A stretch of DNA of 64,000 bases from JAWWOW01 sp033851265. Its GTDB lineage: Bacteria > Actinomycetota > Actinomycetes > JAWWOW01. Each line of letters opens with the position of its first letter. The first letter of the stretch is position 1. This document shows, piece by piece, positions 8,703-17,843 of this stretch. Location: the NCBI GenBank assembly GCA_033851265.1, contig JAWWOW010000025.1, forward strand, positions 124,001 through 188,000. The letters are read 5' to 3'. A program made the translations under genes and the position numbers. The notes below the pieces were generated by a model. The model was not told the origin of the DNA and made no database searches. It saw only the letters and a program-made list of their open reading frames with translations.

Positions 8703-9223
8703 CACGCCTCCGGAGGCCGCATCGGCGGCAGGCCTAACTTGCGGTGGTCCCACGAGATCGTCCGCTCGGGATGCACCTTAATGACAACCCGCTTGTGCAG
8801 CATCGTCTCCACGAAGGGCTTCAGCTCTTCGGAGTACGGGCCGTTGTAGCGCTCGAACAAGTTCACGCCGAGCTCCCACATGCGATCAGGATCCTCGACG
8901 ATCTCGGCCTTACCTTCGATGGAAACACCGCGCAGCTCGTCGTAGTAGTCGCCGTCCTCAGCGATGACGGTGATGTGCGGGTCGCGGCGGAGGTTCACTA
9001 CTTTCTGCGCCTTCGCCTTGCTCTCCAGCCCGATGCAGCCTTCGAGGAAGCCGTACCACATGCCGACCGCATGGATGGCTCCGTCGGGCCGCACGGTGCA
9101 CATCACGCAGGGGCGACGGGCCGCGAGGAACTCATCGATTTCGTCCGGGGTCATGGTGATCTGCGACCGTTGGTTCTGGCCATGCCCCATGGCCTTTCCT
9201 GCCTGATCGGCCGGTTCTGCCAT
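8702..9223 (-). CDS. PPOX-fold flavin/F420-binding protein (pyridoxamine 5'-phosphate oxidase family)
   Basis: 173 residues. The core runs from PDEIDEFLAARRPCVMCTVRPDGAI through MWYGFLEGC, KAQKVVNLRRDPHITVIAEDGDYYDELRGVSIEGKAEIVED to the C-terminal KRVVIKVHPERTISWDHRKL. This split beta-barrel with a DPHITV-like turn is typical of actinobacterial PPOX-class enzymes using FMN or F420. The reaction is unknown. It is the first gene of the unit containing the phosphotransferase and the lipocalin-like protein. The 55-base gap to divergent topoisomerase IB must hold both promoters. Confidence 0.8.
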   Translation of the reverse strand: MAEPADQAGKAMGHGQNQRSQITMTPDEIDEFLAARRPCVMCTVRPDGAIHAVGMWYGFLEGCIGLESKAKAQKVVNLRRDPHITVIAEDGDYYDELRGVSIEGKAEIVEDPDRMWELGVNLFERYNGPYSEELKPFVETMLHKRVVIKVHPERTISWDHRKLGLPPMRPPEA

Positions 9224-9278
9224 CGACGCCCGTCCCTCCCGTGGTTGCCGCCCCCGCCGGAGAGGGTACGAGGCGGCC

Positions 9279-10337
9279 GTGCCCCGGCTTCGTCGTGTGG
9301 ACTGCGCCGGCCCCGGACTCGCACGTGTGCGCCGTGGCCGTGGGTTCAGCTATGTCGACGAGGACGGTCGGCCGGTCAAGGACCCGGACGTCCTTCAGCG
9401 CATCAAGGCCCTCGCCATCCCGCCCGCCTGGAACGACGTCTGGATCTGCTCGGCGCCCAACGGCCATATCCAGGCGATTGGGACCGACGCCGCGGGGCGT
9501 CGTCAATATCGCTACCACGACCAGTGGCGGGTCCAGCGCGACGCCGCGAAGCACGACCGGGTGCTGGAGTTCGCTGCTCGGCTCACGGACGCGCGCGAGG
9601 ACTCCGCCGCCCACCTCTCGCTCGACGGCATGCCTCGGGAACGGGCGTTGGCGACGGCCTTCCACCTGCTGGACATCGGGTTCTTCCGGATCGGCGGGGA
9701 GGAGTACGCCGAGAAGAACGAGACGTTCGGGCTCGCGACGATCCGCCGCGATCACGTGACCGTGTCACGCGACGGTGTCATCACGTTCGACTTCGTCGCC
9801 AAACACAACAAGCAGACGGTGCGCACGATCGCGCAGCCGGAGGTTTGTGAGGCGGTCCGCGTGCTGAAGCGTCGCCGCGGCGGGGGAGACGAGCTGCTCG
9901 CCTACCGGGGCCCGAAGGGCTGGGTCGACATCAAGAGCACCGACATCAATGAGTACCTCCGCGAGCTGCTCGGCCCGGACATCGAGGCATCGGCCAAGGA
10001 CTTCCGGACCTGGCACGCCACCGTGCTCATGGCGGTGGGGCTGGCCGTGTCCACATCGGCGCCCACGTCGACGACCGCGCGCCGGCGCGCGGTCAACCGG
10101 GCGCTTGGCGAGGTTGCGCACTATCTCGGCAACACTCCAGCGATCTGCCGATCGTCGTACGTCGATCCCCGGGTCATCGACTACTACGACGGCGGCGTCA
10201 CCATCGCCGCGGCCCTCGGCAAACTCGGTGCCGACCTCGACATCGGACAACCCGCCACCCGGGGCGCTGCCGAAACGGCGGTTCTGCAGATGCTTCGGGG
10301 AGGCGCCTCATCGGCACAGCGCCGTCGCGCCAGTTGA
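9279..10337 (+). CDS. DNA topoisomerase IB (poxvirus/bacterial type)
   Basis: 352 residues from GTG 9279. The tyrosine-recombinase-like catalytic set is complete: Arg137 in RIGGEEY, the Lys in DFVAKHNKQ (residue 175 or 178), Arg243 and His246 in DFRTWHAT, and the nucleophile Tyr294 in RSSYVDPRV. The N-terminal part (GFSYVDEDG, IPPAWNDVWI) is the usual DNA-clamping domain. The enzyme relaxes supercoils through a 3'-phosphotyrosyl intermediate. Length fits the bacterial family. It stands alone between divergent PPOX and the mce operon. Confidence 0.92.
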   Translation: MPRLRRVDCAGPGLARVRRGRGFSYVDEDGRPVKDPDVLQRIKALAIPPAWNDVWICSAPNGHIQAIGTDAAGRRQYRYHDQWRVQRDAAKHDRVLEFAARLTDAREDSAAHLSLDGMPRERALATAFHLLDIGFFRIGGEEYAEKNETFGLATIRRDHVTVSRDGVITFDFVAKHNKQTVRTIAQPEVCEAVRVLKRRRGGGDELLAYRGPKGWVDIKSTDINEYLRELLGPDIEASAKDFRTWHATVLMAVGLAVSTSAPTSTTARRRAVNRALGEVAHYLGNTPAICRSSYVDPRVIDYYDGGVTIAAALGKLGADLDIGQPATRGAAETAVLQMLRGGASSAQRRRAS

Positions 10338-10398
10338 TGTCCGAATTGAGGTTTGAGACACCCCCGTTGACAGCGAGCGCCGTGCGCGGTCGGGTGGC

Positions 10399-10415
10399 CC
10401 TGATACCGGATCAGG
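10399..10415. promoter_or_regulatory. inverted repeat upstream of the mce operon
   Basis: Perfect 6-base arms (CCTGAT and ATCAGG) are separated by ACCGG, 37 bases before the first yrbE start. A TTGACA hexamer lies at 10367-10372 but no well-spaced -10 box follows. The position suits an operator for an mce regulator; none is encoded nearby. Chance occurrence is possible with arms this short. Confidence 0.35.
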
Positions 10416-10451
10416 TCGGGGTCCGGTCAACCTCTGGAGGCGACGGGGCGG

Positions 10452-11225
10452 ATGGCTAACCCTGCGGGAGCCGTCCTCCGCGAGACTGGCAGTTTCGCGG
10501 CAATGTCGCTCGACACCTTCCGAGCGATGTTCAAGTGGCCGTTCCAGTGGCGGGAGTTCCTCCAGCAATGCTGGTTCGTCGCCAGCGTCTCGATCCTGCC
10601 GACGACGCTCGTCGCGATCCCGTTCGGCGCGATCATCGCGCTGCAGGTCGGTGGGTTGGTGCGCCAACTCGGCGCGCAGTCGCTCAACGGCGGCGCTTCT
10701 GTCATCGCGGTCGTCCGCGAGGCCGGTCCGATCGTCACCGCGCTGCTGATTGCGGGCGCTGCCGGCTCGGCGATCTGCGCTGATCTGGGTGCGCGCAAGA
10801 TCCGTGACGAGATCGACGCGATGGAGGTCCTCGGCATCAACGCGCTGCACCGGCTCGTAGTGCCCCGCGTGCTCGCGACGATGGTCGTCTCGGTGCTGCT
10901 CAACGGCCTCGTCTCGGTGGTCGGCGTCGCCGGCGGCTACTTCTTCTCGGTGGTGGTTCAACATGGATCACCAGGGCCTTACCTTGCGTCGTTCACACAG
11001 CTGGCGCAGTTACCCGACCTCATACAGGCGGAGATCAAGGCCGTGATCTTCGGTCTGGTGGCGGGTCTCGTCGCGTCGTACAAGGGACTGACCGCCGGAG
11101 GTGGCCCGAAGGGCGTCGGCGATGCGGTCAACCAGTCGGTCGTCTTCACGTTCATGCTGCTGTTCGTCATCAACTTCGTGGCCAGCTCGGTGTACGCCGC
11201 GGTCGTGCCTCAGAAGGGCATCTAA
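10452..11225 (+). CDS. yrbEA: YrbE-family permease subunit A of the Mce lipid transporter
   Basis: 257 residues, GGAGG 11 bases before ATG. It has five or so membrane helices and the MlaE/YrbE permease signature IRDEIDAMEVLGINALHRLVVPRVLA (shown in parts: the EIDAMEVLG element near residue 115 contacts the ATPase). With the YrbE B subunit it forms the inner-membrane channel that, powered by an MceG-type ATPase, takes up lipids or sterols passed along the Mce needle. No MceG gene is in this window. It is the first gene of a ten-gene operon. Confidence 0.93.
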   Translation: MANPAGAVLRETGSFAAMSLDTFRAMFKWPFQWREFLQQCWFVASVSILPTTLVAIPFGAIIALQVGGLVRQLGAQSLNGGASVIAVVREAGPIVTALLIAGAAGSAICADLGARKIRDEIDAMEVLGINALHRLVVPRVLATMVVSVLLNGLVSVVGVAGGYFFSVVVQHGSPGPYLASFTQLAQLPDLIQAEIKAVIFGLVAGLVASYKGLTAGGGPKGVGDAVNQSVVFTFMLLFVINFVASSVYAAVVPQKGI

Positions 11226-12106
11226 TGGCTCGGCACGCGATCGAGTCACCGGGGATCGGCGTGCGCCTGGCCGCACCGTTGCGGTTCTTGTTCGGTTTGT
11301 TCCAACGAGTTGTCGACCTGCTTGACGAGGTCGGGCACCAGCTCGCGTTCTACGCGCGCAGTTTCACATCGATTCCCCGGGTCTTCCGCCTCTATAAGAA
11401 AGAAGTGCTCCGCCTGCTGTCGGAGGTGGCTTTCGGCACCGGCGCACTCGCGGTCATCGGTGGGACGGTCGTCATCGTCTCGTTCATGACGTTCTTCACC
11501 GGGCTCGAAGTCGGCCAGCAGGGCTACCACTCACTGAACGCCTTGGGCGCGTCGGTCTACACCGGCTTTGTCTCTGCGTACTTCAACACCCGCGAGCTCG
11601 CCCCGCTGATCGCAGCGATCGCGCTGTCGGCCACAGTTGGCTGCGGGTTCACAGCTCAGCTCGGCGCCATGCGCATCAACGAAGAGATCGACGCGCTCGA
11701 GGCGATCGCGGTACGACCCGTTCCCTACCTCGTCACCACGCGGCTCATCGCGGGCTTCACGGCGGTCATCCCGCTCTACGTGATGGGCCTGCTCGCGTCG
11801 TACGTCGCAACGCAGTTGATCACGACGCTGCTGTTCCACCAGTCGACCGGGACCTACAGCCACTACTTCAACACGCTGCTCTTGCCGCAAGACGTGCTCT
11901 GGTCATTCGGCAAGGCGCTCGTGTTCGCGACCATCATCATCCTGGCGCACTGTCACTACGGCTTCCAGGCGTCCGGCGGCCCGGCGGGCGTCGGGCAGGC
12001 CGTGGGGCGCGCCGTGCGCATGAGCATCACCACCGTCGTCATTGTTGACCTCTTCCTCGACCTAGCGATCTACGGATCGTCGGTCACGGTCCGGATCGCC
12101 GGATAG
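11225..12106 (+). CDS. yrbEB: YrbE-family permease subunit B of the Mce lipid transporter
   Basis: 293 residues; the ATG shares its A with the upstream TAA (TAATG), so translation is coupled. An N-terminal amphipathic region of about 60 residues precedes the MlaE core, which contains MRINEEIDALEAIAVRP near residue 155 and several membrane helices. It pairs with the A subunit as the second permease half. The longer N-terminus than subunit A is normal for YrbE B proteins. Confidence 0.93.
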   Translation: MARHAIESPGIGVRLAAPLRFLFGLFQRVVDLLDEVGHQLAFYARSFTSIPRVFRLYKKEVLRLLSEVAFGTGALAVIGGTVVIVSFMTFFTGLEVGQQGYHSLNALGASVYTGFVSAYFNTRELAPLIAAIALSATVGCGFTAQLGAMRINEEIDALEAIAVRPVPYLVTTRLIAGFTAVIPLYVMGLLASYVATQLITTLLFHQSTGTYSHYFNTLLLPQDVLWSFGKALVFATIIILAHCHYGFQASGGPAGVGQAVGRAVRMSITTVVIVDLFLDLAIYGSSVTVRIAG

Positions 12107-12112
12107 CAGGCC

Positions 12113-13447
12113 ATGTACGACACGTTTTGGACCAGGCAGGGGTATCGACTCCTCGGCTTGGTCTTTTTCACCATCGTCGGCAGCCTCATCGCGCTGTCGC
12201 TCCAGGCCTACAGCAAGGCGTTCACGCCCATCACCAAGGTCGACCTAGAGGTCAGTGGGTCTGGTCAGCTGCTGCTGCCGGGATCCGACGTCAAGGTGCG
12301 TGGTCTTCTCGTCGGTGAAGTCCGCTCGATCGACTCGAACGGGCAGCACGCGACGATCCACATGGCGTTGCATCCGGCCGATGCCCACAAGCTGCCCGCG
12401 AATGTCACCGCACGCATCACGCCAAAGACCGTCTTCGGCGAGAAGTACGTCGATCTGATGATGCCGAGCGACCCGGTCGAGCAGTCGCTTGCCGAAGCGC
12501 CGCGGGGGGCGGGCAACGTACCGACGATCGGTCTGGACCGGTCCAAGCCTGCGCTCGAGATCAGCCGAGTGCTGAGTGACGTGCTCCCGCTGCTGCGCAG
12601 CATCAACCCGCAGCAGCTGAGCCTCACGCTCACGGCGGTCGCGTCCGCACTGGAAGGGCGCGGGGAGAAGCTCGGGGAGACGATGGAGCTGCTCGACAGC
12701 TACCTGATCGGGTTCAACCCTCAGATCGACGTGCTCAAGCAGGACATCACGAAGCTGGCCGACGTCGCGACGACGTACGACGCAGCGGCGCCCGATCTGC
12801 TTCGCATCCTGAACAACCTCATCGTCACGAGCCGCACGGTGGTCGCCGAGAAGGAGACCATCGCAACTTTCCTCAGCGACGTGACACAGACTGCAAACAA
12901 GACGAACAGCCTGTTGACGCGCTCGGCCACGAACCTGATCCAGGTCAACAAGGTCAACAAGGACCTGCTGGCCCTGCTCGCGAGGTACTCCCCGGAGTTC
13001 CCTTGCTTCTTCGAGGGATACGCCAAGCTCGGCCCACAGGTGCGGGACTCTCTCGGTACGACGCGCGAAACGCTCAAGAGCGCACATATCGTCATTGAGT
13101 TCGGCAGGGCGGTGCCGGAGTACCAATACCCGATCGACCTGCCGGAGTACAACGACAATCGCGGGCCCAACTGCTACGGCTTGCCCAACCCGCAGGTCCC
13201 CCTCCCGCAGATCCATCTCAACGACGGCACCGAGGACGACCCGCGCTTTAACCCCCCCACGAACGCTCAGTTCTCCGGCACCAGCGCTGGTCCGGCATCG
13301 ACCGGCGGCCCTGGGTCGGCCGCCGAGCGCAGCATGGTCGACGCGCTGCTGGCGCCGGTATTGCAGACCAACTCCGTCAGCGTCCCTGACATCGCCGATC
13401 TGCTGTGGGGCCCGATGGCGCGGGGACAGCAGGTGAGCCTGCGATGA
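12113..13447 (+). CDS. mceA: Mce protein, MceA position
   Basis: 444 residues. One N-terminal membrane helix (about residues 14-33) is followed by the MCE/MlaD domain (residues 40-118: VDLEVSGSGQLLLPGSDVKVRGLLVGEV to FGEKYVDLMMP), then a long helical domain with coiled-coil character (residues 140-310) and a Pro/Gly-rich tail. The MCE domains of six proteins form a hexameric ring and the helices a tunnel for lipid passage across the envelope. First of six mce genes, 6 bases after yrbEB. Confidence 0.9.
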   Translation: MYDTFWTRQGYRLLGLVFFTIVGSLIALSLQAYSKAFTPITKVDLEVSGSGQLLLPGSDVKVRGLLVGEVRSIDSNGQHATIHMALHPADAHKLPANVTARITPKTVFGEKYVDLMMPSDPVEQSLAEAPRGAGNVPTIGLDRSKPALEISRVLSDVLPLLRSINPQQLSLTLTAVASALEGRGEKLGETMELLDSYLIGFNPQIDVLKQDITKLADVATTYDAAAPDLLRILNNLIVTSRTVVAEKETIATFLSDVTQTANKTNSLLTRSATNLIQVNKVNKDLLALLARYSPEFPCFFEGYAKLGPQVRDSLGTTRETLKSAHIVIEFGRAVPEYQYPIDLPEYNDNRGPNCYGLPNPQVPLPQIHLNDGTEDDPRFNPPTNAQFSGTSAGPASTGGPGSAAERSMVDALLAPVLQTNSVSVPDIADLLWGPMARGQQVSLR

Positions 13448-14472
13448 CCGACACCATCCGCACCGGCCCGGCCGCGATCAAGTTCGGCATCTTCACGGTC
13501 GTCACATTGTTCGCTACCGCGATACTCGGCATGACCGTCGCCAACATGCAGTTCAAGGCGACCCACGGCTACAAGGCGATATTCAGCGACGCGACGTTCC
13601 TCCACCACGGTGACGACGTGCGACTCGCCGGTGTGCGGGTCGGCACGATCGGCTCGATCAAGCTGCACGAGGGGACGCTGGCGGAGGTCTCCTTCACCGT
13701 CGAGAAGGCCGTCCCCATCACGCCCAACACCCGCGCCGAGATTCGTTATCGCAACCTCATCGGACAGCGTTACCTGGCCTTGGTCGACACCGCGGGGAGG
13801 GGCGAGCGAGTCCGTCCTGGCTACACGATTCCGCTGGAGCGCACCGTTCCTGCGCTCAACCTGACGCAGCTGTTCAACGGCTTCCGGCCGTTGCTGCAGG
13901 GGCTGACGCCCGATGACGTCAACAAGCTGTCCTACGGGATCATCCGGGTCCTGCAGGGCGAAGGCGGCACCGTCGATGCACTGCTGTCGCAGACCGCGTC
14001 GCTGAGCAGCACGCTCGCCGACCGCGACCAGCTCATCGGCCAGGTGATCAACAACCTGAATGCTGTGCTCGGGCCGGTCGCCCAGCGCGAAGGTGACCTG
14101 ACCGACCTCGTCGTACAGCTGCAGCGGCTGGTGACAGGCCTGTCGGGGGACCGCACGGCGATCGGCAACGCCCTTGTCGGGATCAACGACCTGACCTCGA
14201 CGACGTCGGACCTCCTTCGTGATGCACGGCCGTCACTGAAGGTCGACATCACCGAGCTCGGCAAGCTGACCAAGGCGCTCGACACACCTTCGGGCCGGCA
14301 TGAGATCGACAAGTACCTGAAGGAGCTGCCTGACCGCCTGCGTCTGACCGGTCCCGTCGTGGCGTACGGCTCGTGGATCAACTTCTACCTGTGCGCCGTC
14401 AACTTCAAGGTGGGCCCGAATGTCACTGACGTGACGGCGGTTCACTACAACGAAGCGGCGAGGTGCTTCTGA
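13444..14472 (+). CDS. mceB: Mce protein, MceB position
   Basis: 342 residues from ATG 13444, which overlaps the mceA stop (ATGA). It has an N-terminal membrane helix (residues 12-34) and an MCE domain containing FLHHGDDVRLAGVRVGTIGSI and IRYRNLIGQRYLALVD, then a helical tunnel domain ending near a Cys-containing C-terminus. Subunit of the Mce needle. An upstream in-frame start at 13405 would overlap mceA by 43 bases and is less likely. Confidence 0.9.
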   Translation: MTDTIRTGPAAIKFGIFTVVTLFATAILGMTVANMQFKATHGYKAIFSDATFLHHGDDVRLAGVRVGTIGSIKLHEGTLAEVSFTVEKAVPITPNTRAEIRYRNLIGQRYLALVDTAGRGERVRPGYTIPLERTVPALNLTQLFNGFRPLLQGLTPDDVNKLSYGIIRVLQGEGGTVDALLSQTASLSSTLADRDQLIGQVINNLNAVLGPVAQREGDLTDLVVQLQRLVTGLSGDRTAIGNALVGINDLTSTTSDLLRDARPSLKVDITELGKLTKALDTPSGRHEIDKYLKELPDRLRLTGPVVAYGSWINFYLCAVNFKVGPNVTDVTAVHYNEAARCF

Positions 14473-15521
14473 TGAAGCGCCCGAGCTGGCTTCCCAGGAT
14501 CCCGGCCTTCCGGGAGATGAACCCTCAGCCGATCGGCGCTGCCTTCATCGCCGTGGTGCTCGTCCTGATGTACGTCGCGTTCAACATCACCTCGCTGCCG
14601 CTCTTCGGCGGCGGCACGAAATACTCCGCGCAGTTCTCCGAGGCGGCCGGGCTGCGCAAAGGCGACGACGTCCGCGTTGCCGGCGTCGAGGTCGGCACGG
14701 TGACCGGTGTGCGACTCGAGGGCTCGCATGTCCGGGTGGACTTCACGGTGGGCAAGGGCGCCAAGGTCGGTGCCGATCCCAAGCTGTCGATCGAGATCGC
14801 GACGTTGCTCGGCAACAAGTACATCCTGCTCGAGCCAGGGTTCCCCGGCGAGTGGGATCACCTCAAGGAGCTGCCGCTCGAGCGGACCAGGGCCCCCTAC
14901 GACGTCACGGCGGCGTTCGGCGACTTGTCGGAGACGGTCGGTGCCATCAACACCGACCAGCTCGCCGAAGCCCTGAACACCGTGTCCGCGACGTTCAAGA
15001 ACAGTCCGCCGCAGGTCAAGGCAGCCCTCGACGGTCTGAGCCGCCTCTCGCGCACCATCTCCGCACGCGACACGCAGATCGGACAGCTGCTGAGAAACGC
15101 CGAGTCGGTCAGTGGCGTGCTCGATCGCAACCGGCAACAGATCGTTGCGCTGCTAGGCGATGGAGACAAGCTGCTGCAAGAGATCCACGCGCGACGCGAA
15201 GTCATTCATGAGCTGCTCCTCAGCACGGCGTCGTTGGCGACCGAGCTGCGCGGCCTAGTGCGGGACAACCAGGCGGCGATCACACCTGCGTTGCAGCACC
15301 TCAAGAGCGTGCTCGACGTGCTCGTGTCCAACCAGAACAACCTCGACCAGATCCTCCAACTGATCTTCCCGTGGACCCGCACCCTCATCGACTCGGTGGG
15401 CACCGGGCCATGGTTCGACGCGATCGTGCAGAACCTGCCGCTGCCGCTGCTGACAGGAACCGCCCCGGCGAACGCTCCGGCGAACCGCAGCCTCCAAGAC
15501 ATGCTCGGGCTGGGGGGGTGA
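14472..15521 (+). CDS. mceC: Mce protein, MceC position
   Basis: 349 residues from ATG 14472, overlapping the mceB stop (ATGA); a GTG at 14463 is the alternative. Membrane helix about residues 22-40, MCE domain with AGLRKGDDVRVAGVEVGTVTGV and IATLLGNKYILLEP, then a helical domain with heptad patterning (residues 145-280). The C-terminal ~40 residues are Ala/Pro/Leu-rich. Subunit of the Mce needle complex. Confidence 0.9.
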   Translation: MKRPSWLPRIPAFREMNPQPIGAAFIAVVLVLMYVAFNITSLPLFGGGTKYSAQFSEAAGLRKGDDVRVAGVEVGTVTGVRLEGSHVRVDFTVGKGAKVGADPKLSIEIATLLGNKYILLEPGFPGEWDHLKELPLERTRAPYDVTAAFGDLSETVGAINTDQLAEALNTVSATFKNSPPQVKAALDGLSRLSRTISARDTQIGQLLRNAESVSGVLDRNRQQIVALLGDGDKLLQEIHARREVIHELLLSTASLATELRGLVRDNQAAITPALQHLKSVLDVLVSNQNNLDQILQLIFPWTRTLIDSVGTGPWFDAIVQNLPLPLLTGTAPANAPANRSLQDMLGLGG

Positions 15522-15525
15522 CGGC

Positions 15526-16674
15526 GTGCGCGGACTGATGGCGACGCGGCTCGTACGCATCGGTGTCCCCGTCGTACTGGCTGCGGTGCTGATCGCCTAC
15601 GTGGTGCGTGTGGTGACGAGCGGCAGCGATGCACACGTGACCGCGTACTTCCCGCGCGCGGTGCATCTCTACAAGGGCTCCGACGTCGACATCCTCGGCA
15701 TCAAGGTCGGCACCGTCACCAAGATCACACCCGAGGGCGACCGGGTTCGCGTCGAGATGACGTACGACAAGAAGTACAAGCTCCCCGCCGACGTGCACGC
15801 CGTCATCGTCATGCCGACCGTCGTCGCCGACCGCTACGTGCAGTTCGTGCCGGCGTATGAGAGCGGCCCGGTGCTAGCGGATAAGGCGACGCTAGACCTA
15901 GAGAAGAACCGGGTCCCGGTGGAGCTGGACCAGGTATACGAGCAGCTGATCCGGTTGTCCACCTCGCTCGGACCGAACGGAGCCAACAAGGACGGCTCGC
16001 TCTCCCGTGCGGTGACCGTGCTCGCGAACAACCTGCGTGGGCAGGGCGCAAAGGCCAACACCACGATCAAAGGTATTGCTGACCTGACTGGCACCCTGGG
16101 TGACAACCGCGACGCGCTGTTCGGCACCGTGCGCAACCTGCAGGGGTTCACCACGTCGCTAGCGGCCAATGACAGCACGGTGCGTTCGTTCACCGAGCTG
16201 CTCGCTCGCGTCTCCGGTCAGCTCGACGCGGAGCGGGAAGAGCTTGCCGGGGCCTTGCACAACTTGACCCTCGCGCTGCCGGAGGTCACGTCGTTCATCC
16301 GGGACAACCGGTCGCTCGTAGCAGCGAACATCGCTCAGCTGCAGCGGGTCGCCAAGGTTCTCGACAAGGAAAAAAAGAACATCAATGACGTCCTGAAGAT
16401 CGCCCCACTGGGTCTGCACAACTTCACTCACCTCTACAACGCGCAGTTGGCTGGGGAGAACGGCCGGATCAACTTCACCGACAAGACGGAAAACCCGAGC
16501 ATCTTCATCTGTTCGTCGTTGGTCTCGTTGACGGCGCAGACGCAGCTGCAGTTCGATCAGCTGAACGCAACCTGCGATTCGTTGTTCGGTAACAGCATCA
16601 ACGTCATGCCGTTCGTCAACAGCATTCCCGACCCCACCCTGGCCGGTGTCCTTCCGGGGCGGGCTGCCGGATGA
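15526..16674 (+). CDS. mceD: Mce protein, MceD position
   Basis: 382 residues, GTG start 4 bases after mceC. Membrane helix at residues 10-30; MCE domain with VHLYKGSDVDILGIKVGTVTKI and PTVVADRYVQFVP; helical tunnel domain to about residue 300; C-terminal part contains a Cys pair (ICSSLV, ATCDSLFG) seen in many Mce D-position proteins. Subunit of the hexameric lipid needle. Confidence 0.9.
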   Translation: MRGLMATRLVRIGVPVVLAAVLIAYVVRVVTSGSDAHVTAYFPRAVHLYKGSDVDILGIKVGTVTKITPEGDRVRVEMTYDKKYKLPADVHAVIVMPTVVADRYVQFVPAYESGPVLADKATLDLEKNRVPVELDQVYEQLIRLSTSLGPNGANKDGSLSRAVTVLANNLRGQGAKANTTIKGIADLTGTLGDNRDALFGTVRNLQGFTTSLAANDSTVRSFTELLARVSGQLDAEREELAGALHNLTLALPEVTSFIRDNRSLVAANIAQLQRVAKVLDKEKKNINDVLKIAPLGLHNFTHLYNAQLAGENGRINFTDKTENPSIFICSSLVSLTAQTQLQFDQLNATCDSLFGNSINVMPFVNSIPDPTLAGVLPGRAAG

Positions 16675-17843
16675 TGCGCCCCCGCCTCCGGCTCGCAGCC
16701 TCCGTACTCGGCACGCTCGTGGTGCTGTCGGGGTGCTCCTTCAACGGCGTTTACTCCCTGCCGTTGCCCGGAGCCGTCGCCAACCGCGGGGCGACGTACA
16801 CCGTCACTGTGGAGTTCCGCGACGCGCTCGACCTCGTGCCCTACTCGGCCGTGAAGGTCAACGACGCGATCGTCGGCCACGTGCACGCCGTGCGCTGGAA
16901 GATCGGCCCCGACGGTCCCTTTGCCGAGGTCGACTGTCGCCTCAAGCAAAGCGTGAAGCTCCCTCGCAACGCATCCGCCACCATCGCTGAGACGAGCCTG
17001 CTGGGCGAGAAGTACGTTGCCCTCGCCGCCCCGAGCACCGTGAAGGCAACCGGCCTGCTCGCGAACAACGACAGGGTCGGTTTGGAGAGCACCGATCGGG
17101 CGGCCACCGTGGAAGAGGTGCTGTCATCACTCTCGCTGTTGCTCAACGGCGGCGGCCTCGCCCAGGTGAAGGTCATCGCTGCCGAGCTCAACAACGCGTT
17201 CTCCGGCCGGGAGCCGGCGATTCGCGACTCGCTCGAGCGGCTGCGCACCGTGGTCACGGGCCTGAACGGTCAACGCAGTGAGATCGTGCGTGCGCTGGAG
17301 AACGTCAACAAGCTGGCGTCGACGCTGCGCCAGCAGGAAGGCGTGATCACCACCGCCCTCGAGACCATGCCACCCGCGCTTGGTGTGCTGAACGGTCAGC
17401 GCGAGCAGCTGACCACCATGCTCGAGGCGGTCGACAAGCTCGGTCGGACTGCGGGGTCAGTCATCCGCGCCAGTCGCGATGATCTGCTGGCGAACCTCAA
17501 GGCCCTGGAACCGACGCTGACCAAGTTGGCCGAGGCGGGCAAGTACATCCCGCCCGCGCTCGACATGTTCCTCAACTACCCGTTCGCCACTGGCAGCGAC
17601 AAGGTCTTCCACGGCGACTACGGCAACGTCTTCTTGACGATCGACCTGTACGGGCCGCAGCTCCTCCACAACTTCCAGACTCTGAACACGCCGGCACCGA
17701 AGGCGAACGCCCCAGCCGCGCCGTCGCCGTCGAAGCCGAAGGCACGCCCCCTGCCAACGCCGGTCCCGTTGCCTCAGCTGCCCGGTCCGCTGAATGACGG
17801 CCAAACGACGATCGACCGGTTGCTCTTGGGGGTGCTCCGATGA
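16671..17843 (+). CDS. mceE: Mce lipoprotein, MceE position
   Basis: 390 residues. The N-terminus is a lipoprotein signal ending in VVLSGC (Cys22 is the acylated residue), as expected for the MceE/LprK position of actinobacterial mce operons. MCE domain about residues 40-120 with LVPYSAVKVNDAIVGHV and ETSLLGEKYVAL; helical domain follows; the C-terminus is Pro/Ala/Lys-rich. It overlaps mceD (ATGA) and mceF by 4 bases. Confidence 0.92.
   Translation: MMRPRLRLAASVLGTLVVLSGCSFNGVYSLPLPGAVANRGATYTVTVEFRDALDLVPYSAVKVNDAIVGHVHAVRWKIGPDGPFAEVDCRLKQSVKLPRNASATIAETSLLGEKYVALAAPSTVKATGLLANNDRVGLESTDRAATVEEVLSSLSLLLNGGGLAQVKVIAAELNNAFSGREPAIRDSLERLRTVVTGLNGQRSEIVRALENVNKLASTLRQQEGVITTALETMPPALGVLNGQREQLTTMLEAVDKLGRTAGSVIRASRDDLLANLKALEPTLTKLAEAGKYIPPALDMFLNYPFATGSDKVFHGDYGNVFLTIDLYGPQLLHNFQTLNTPAPKANAPAAPSPSKPKARPLPTPVPLPQLPGPLNDGQTTIDRLLLGVLR

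Noticed and set aside
12245..13216. 323-codon open frame opposite mceA
   Set aside because: Antisense of a clear Mce protein; composition typical of a shadow frame.
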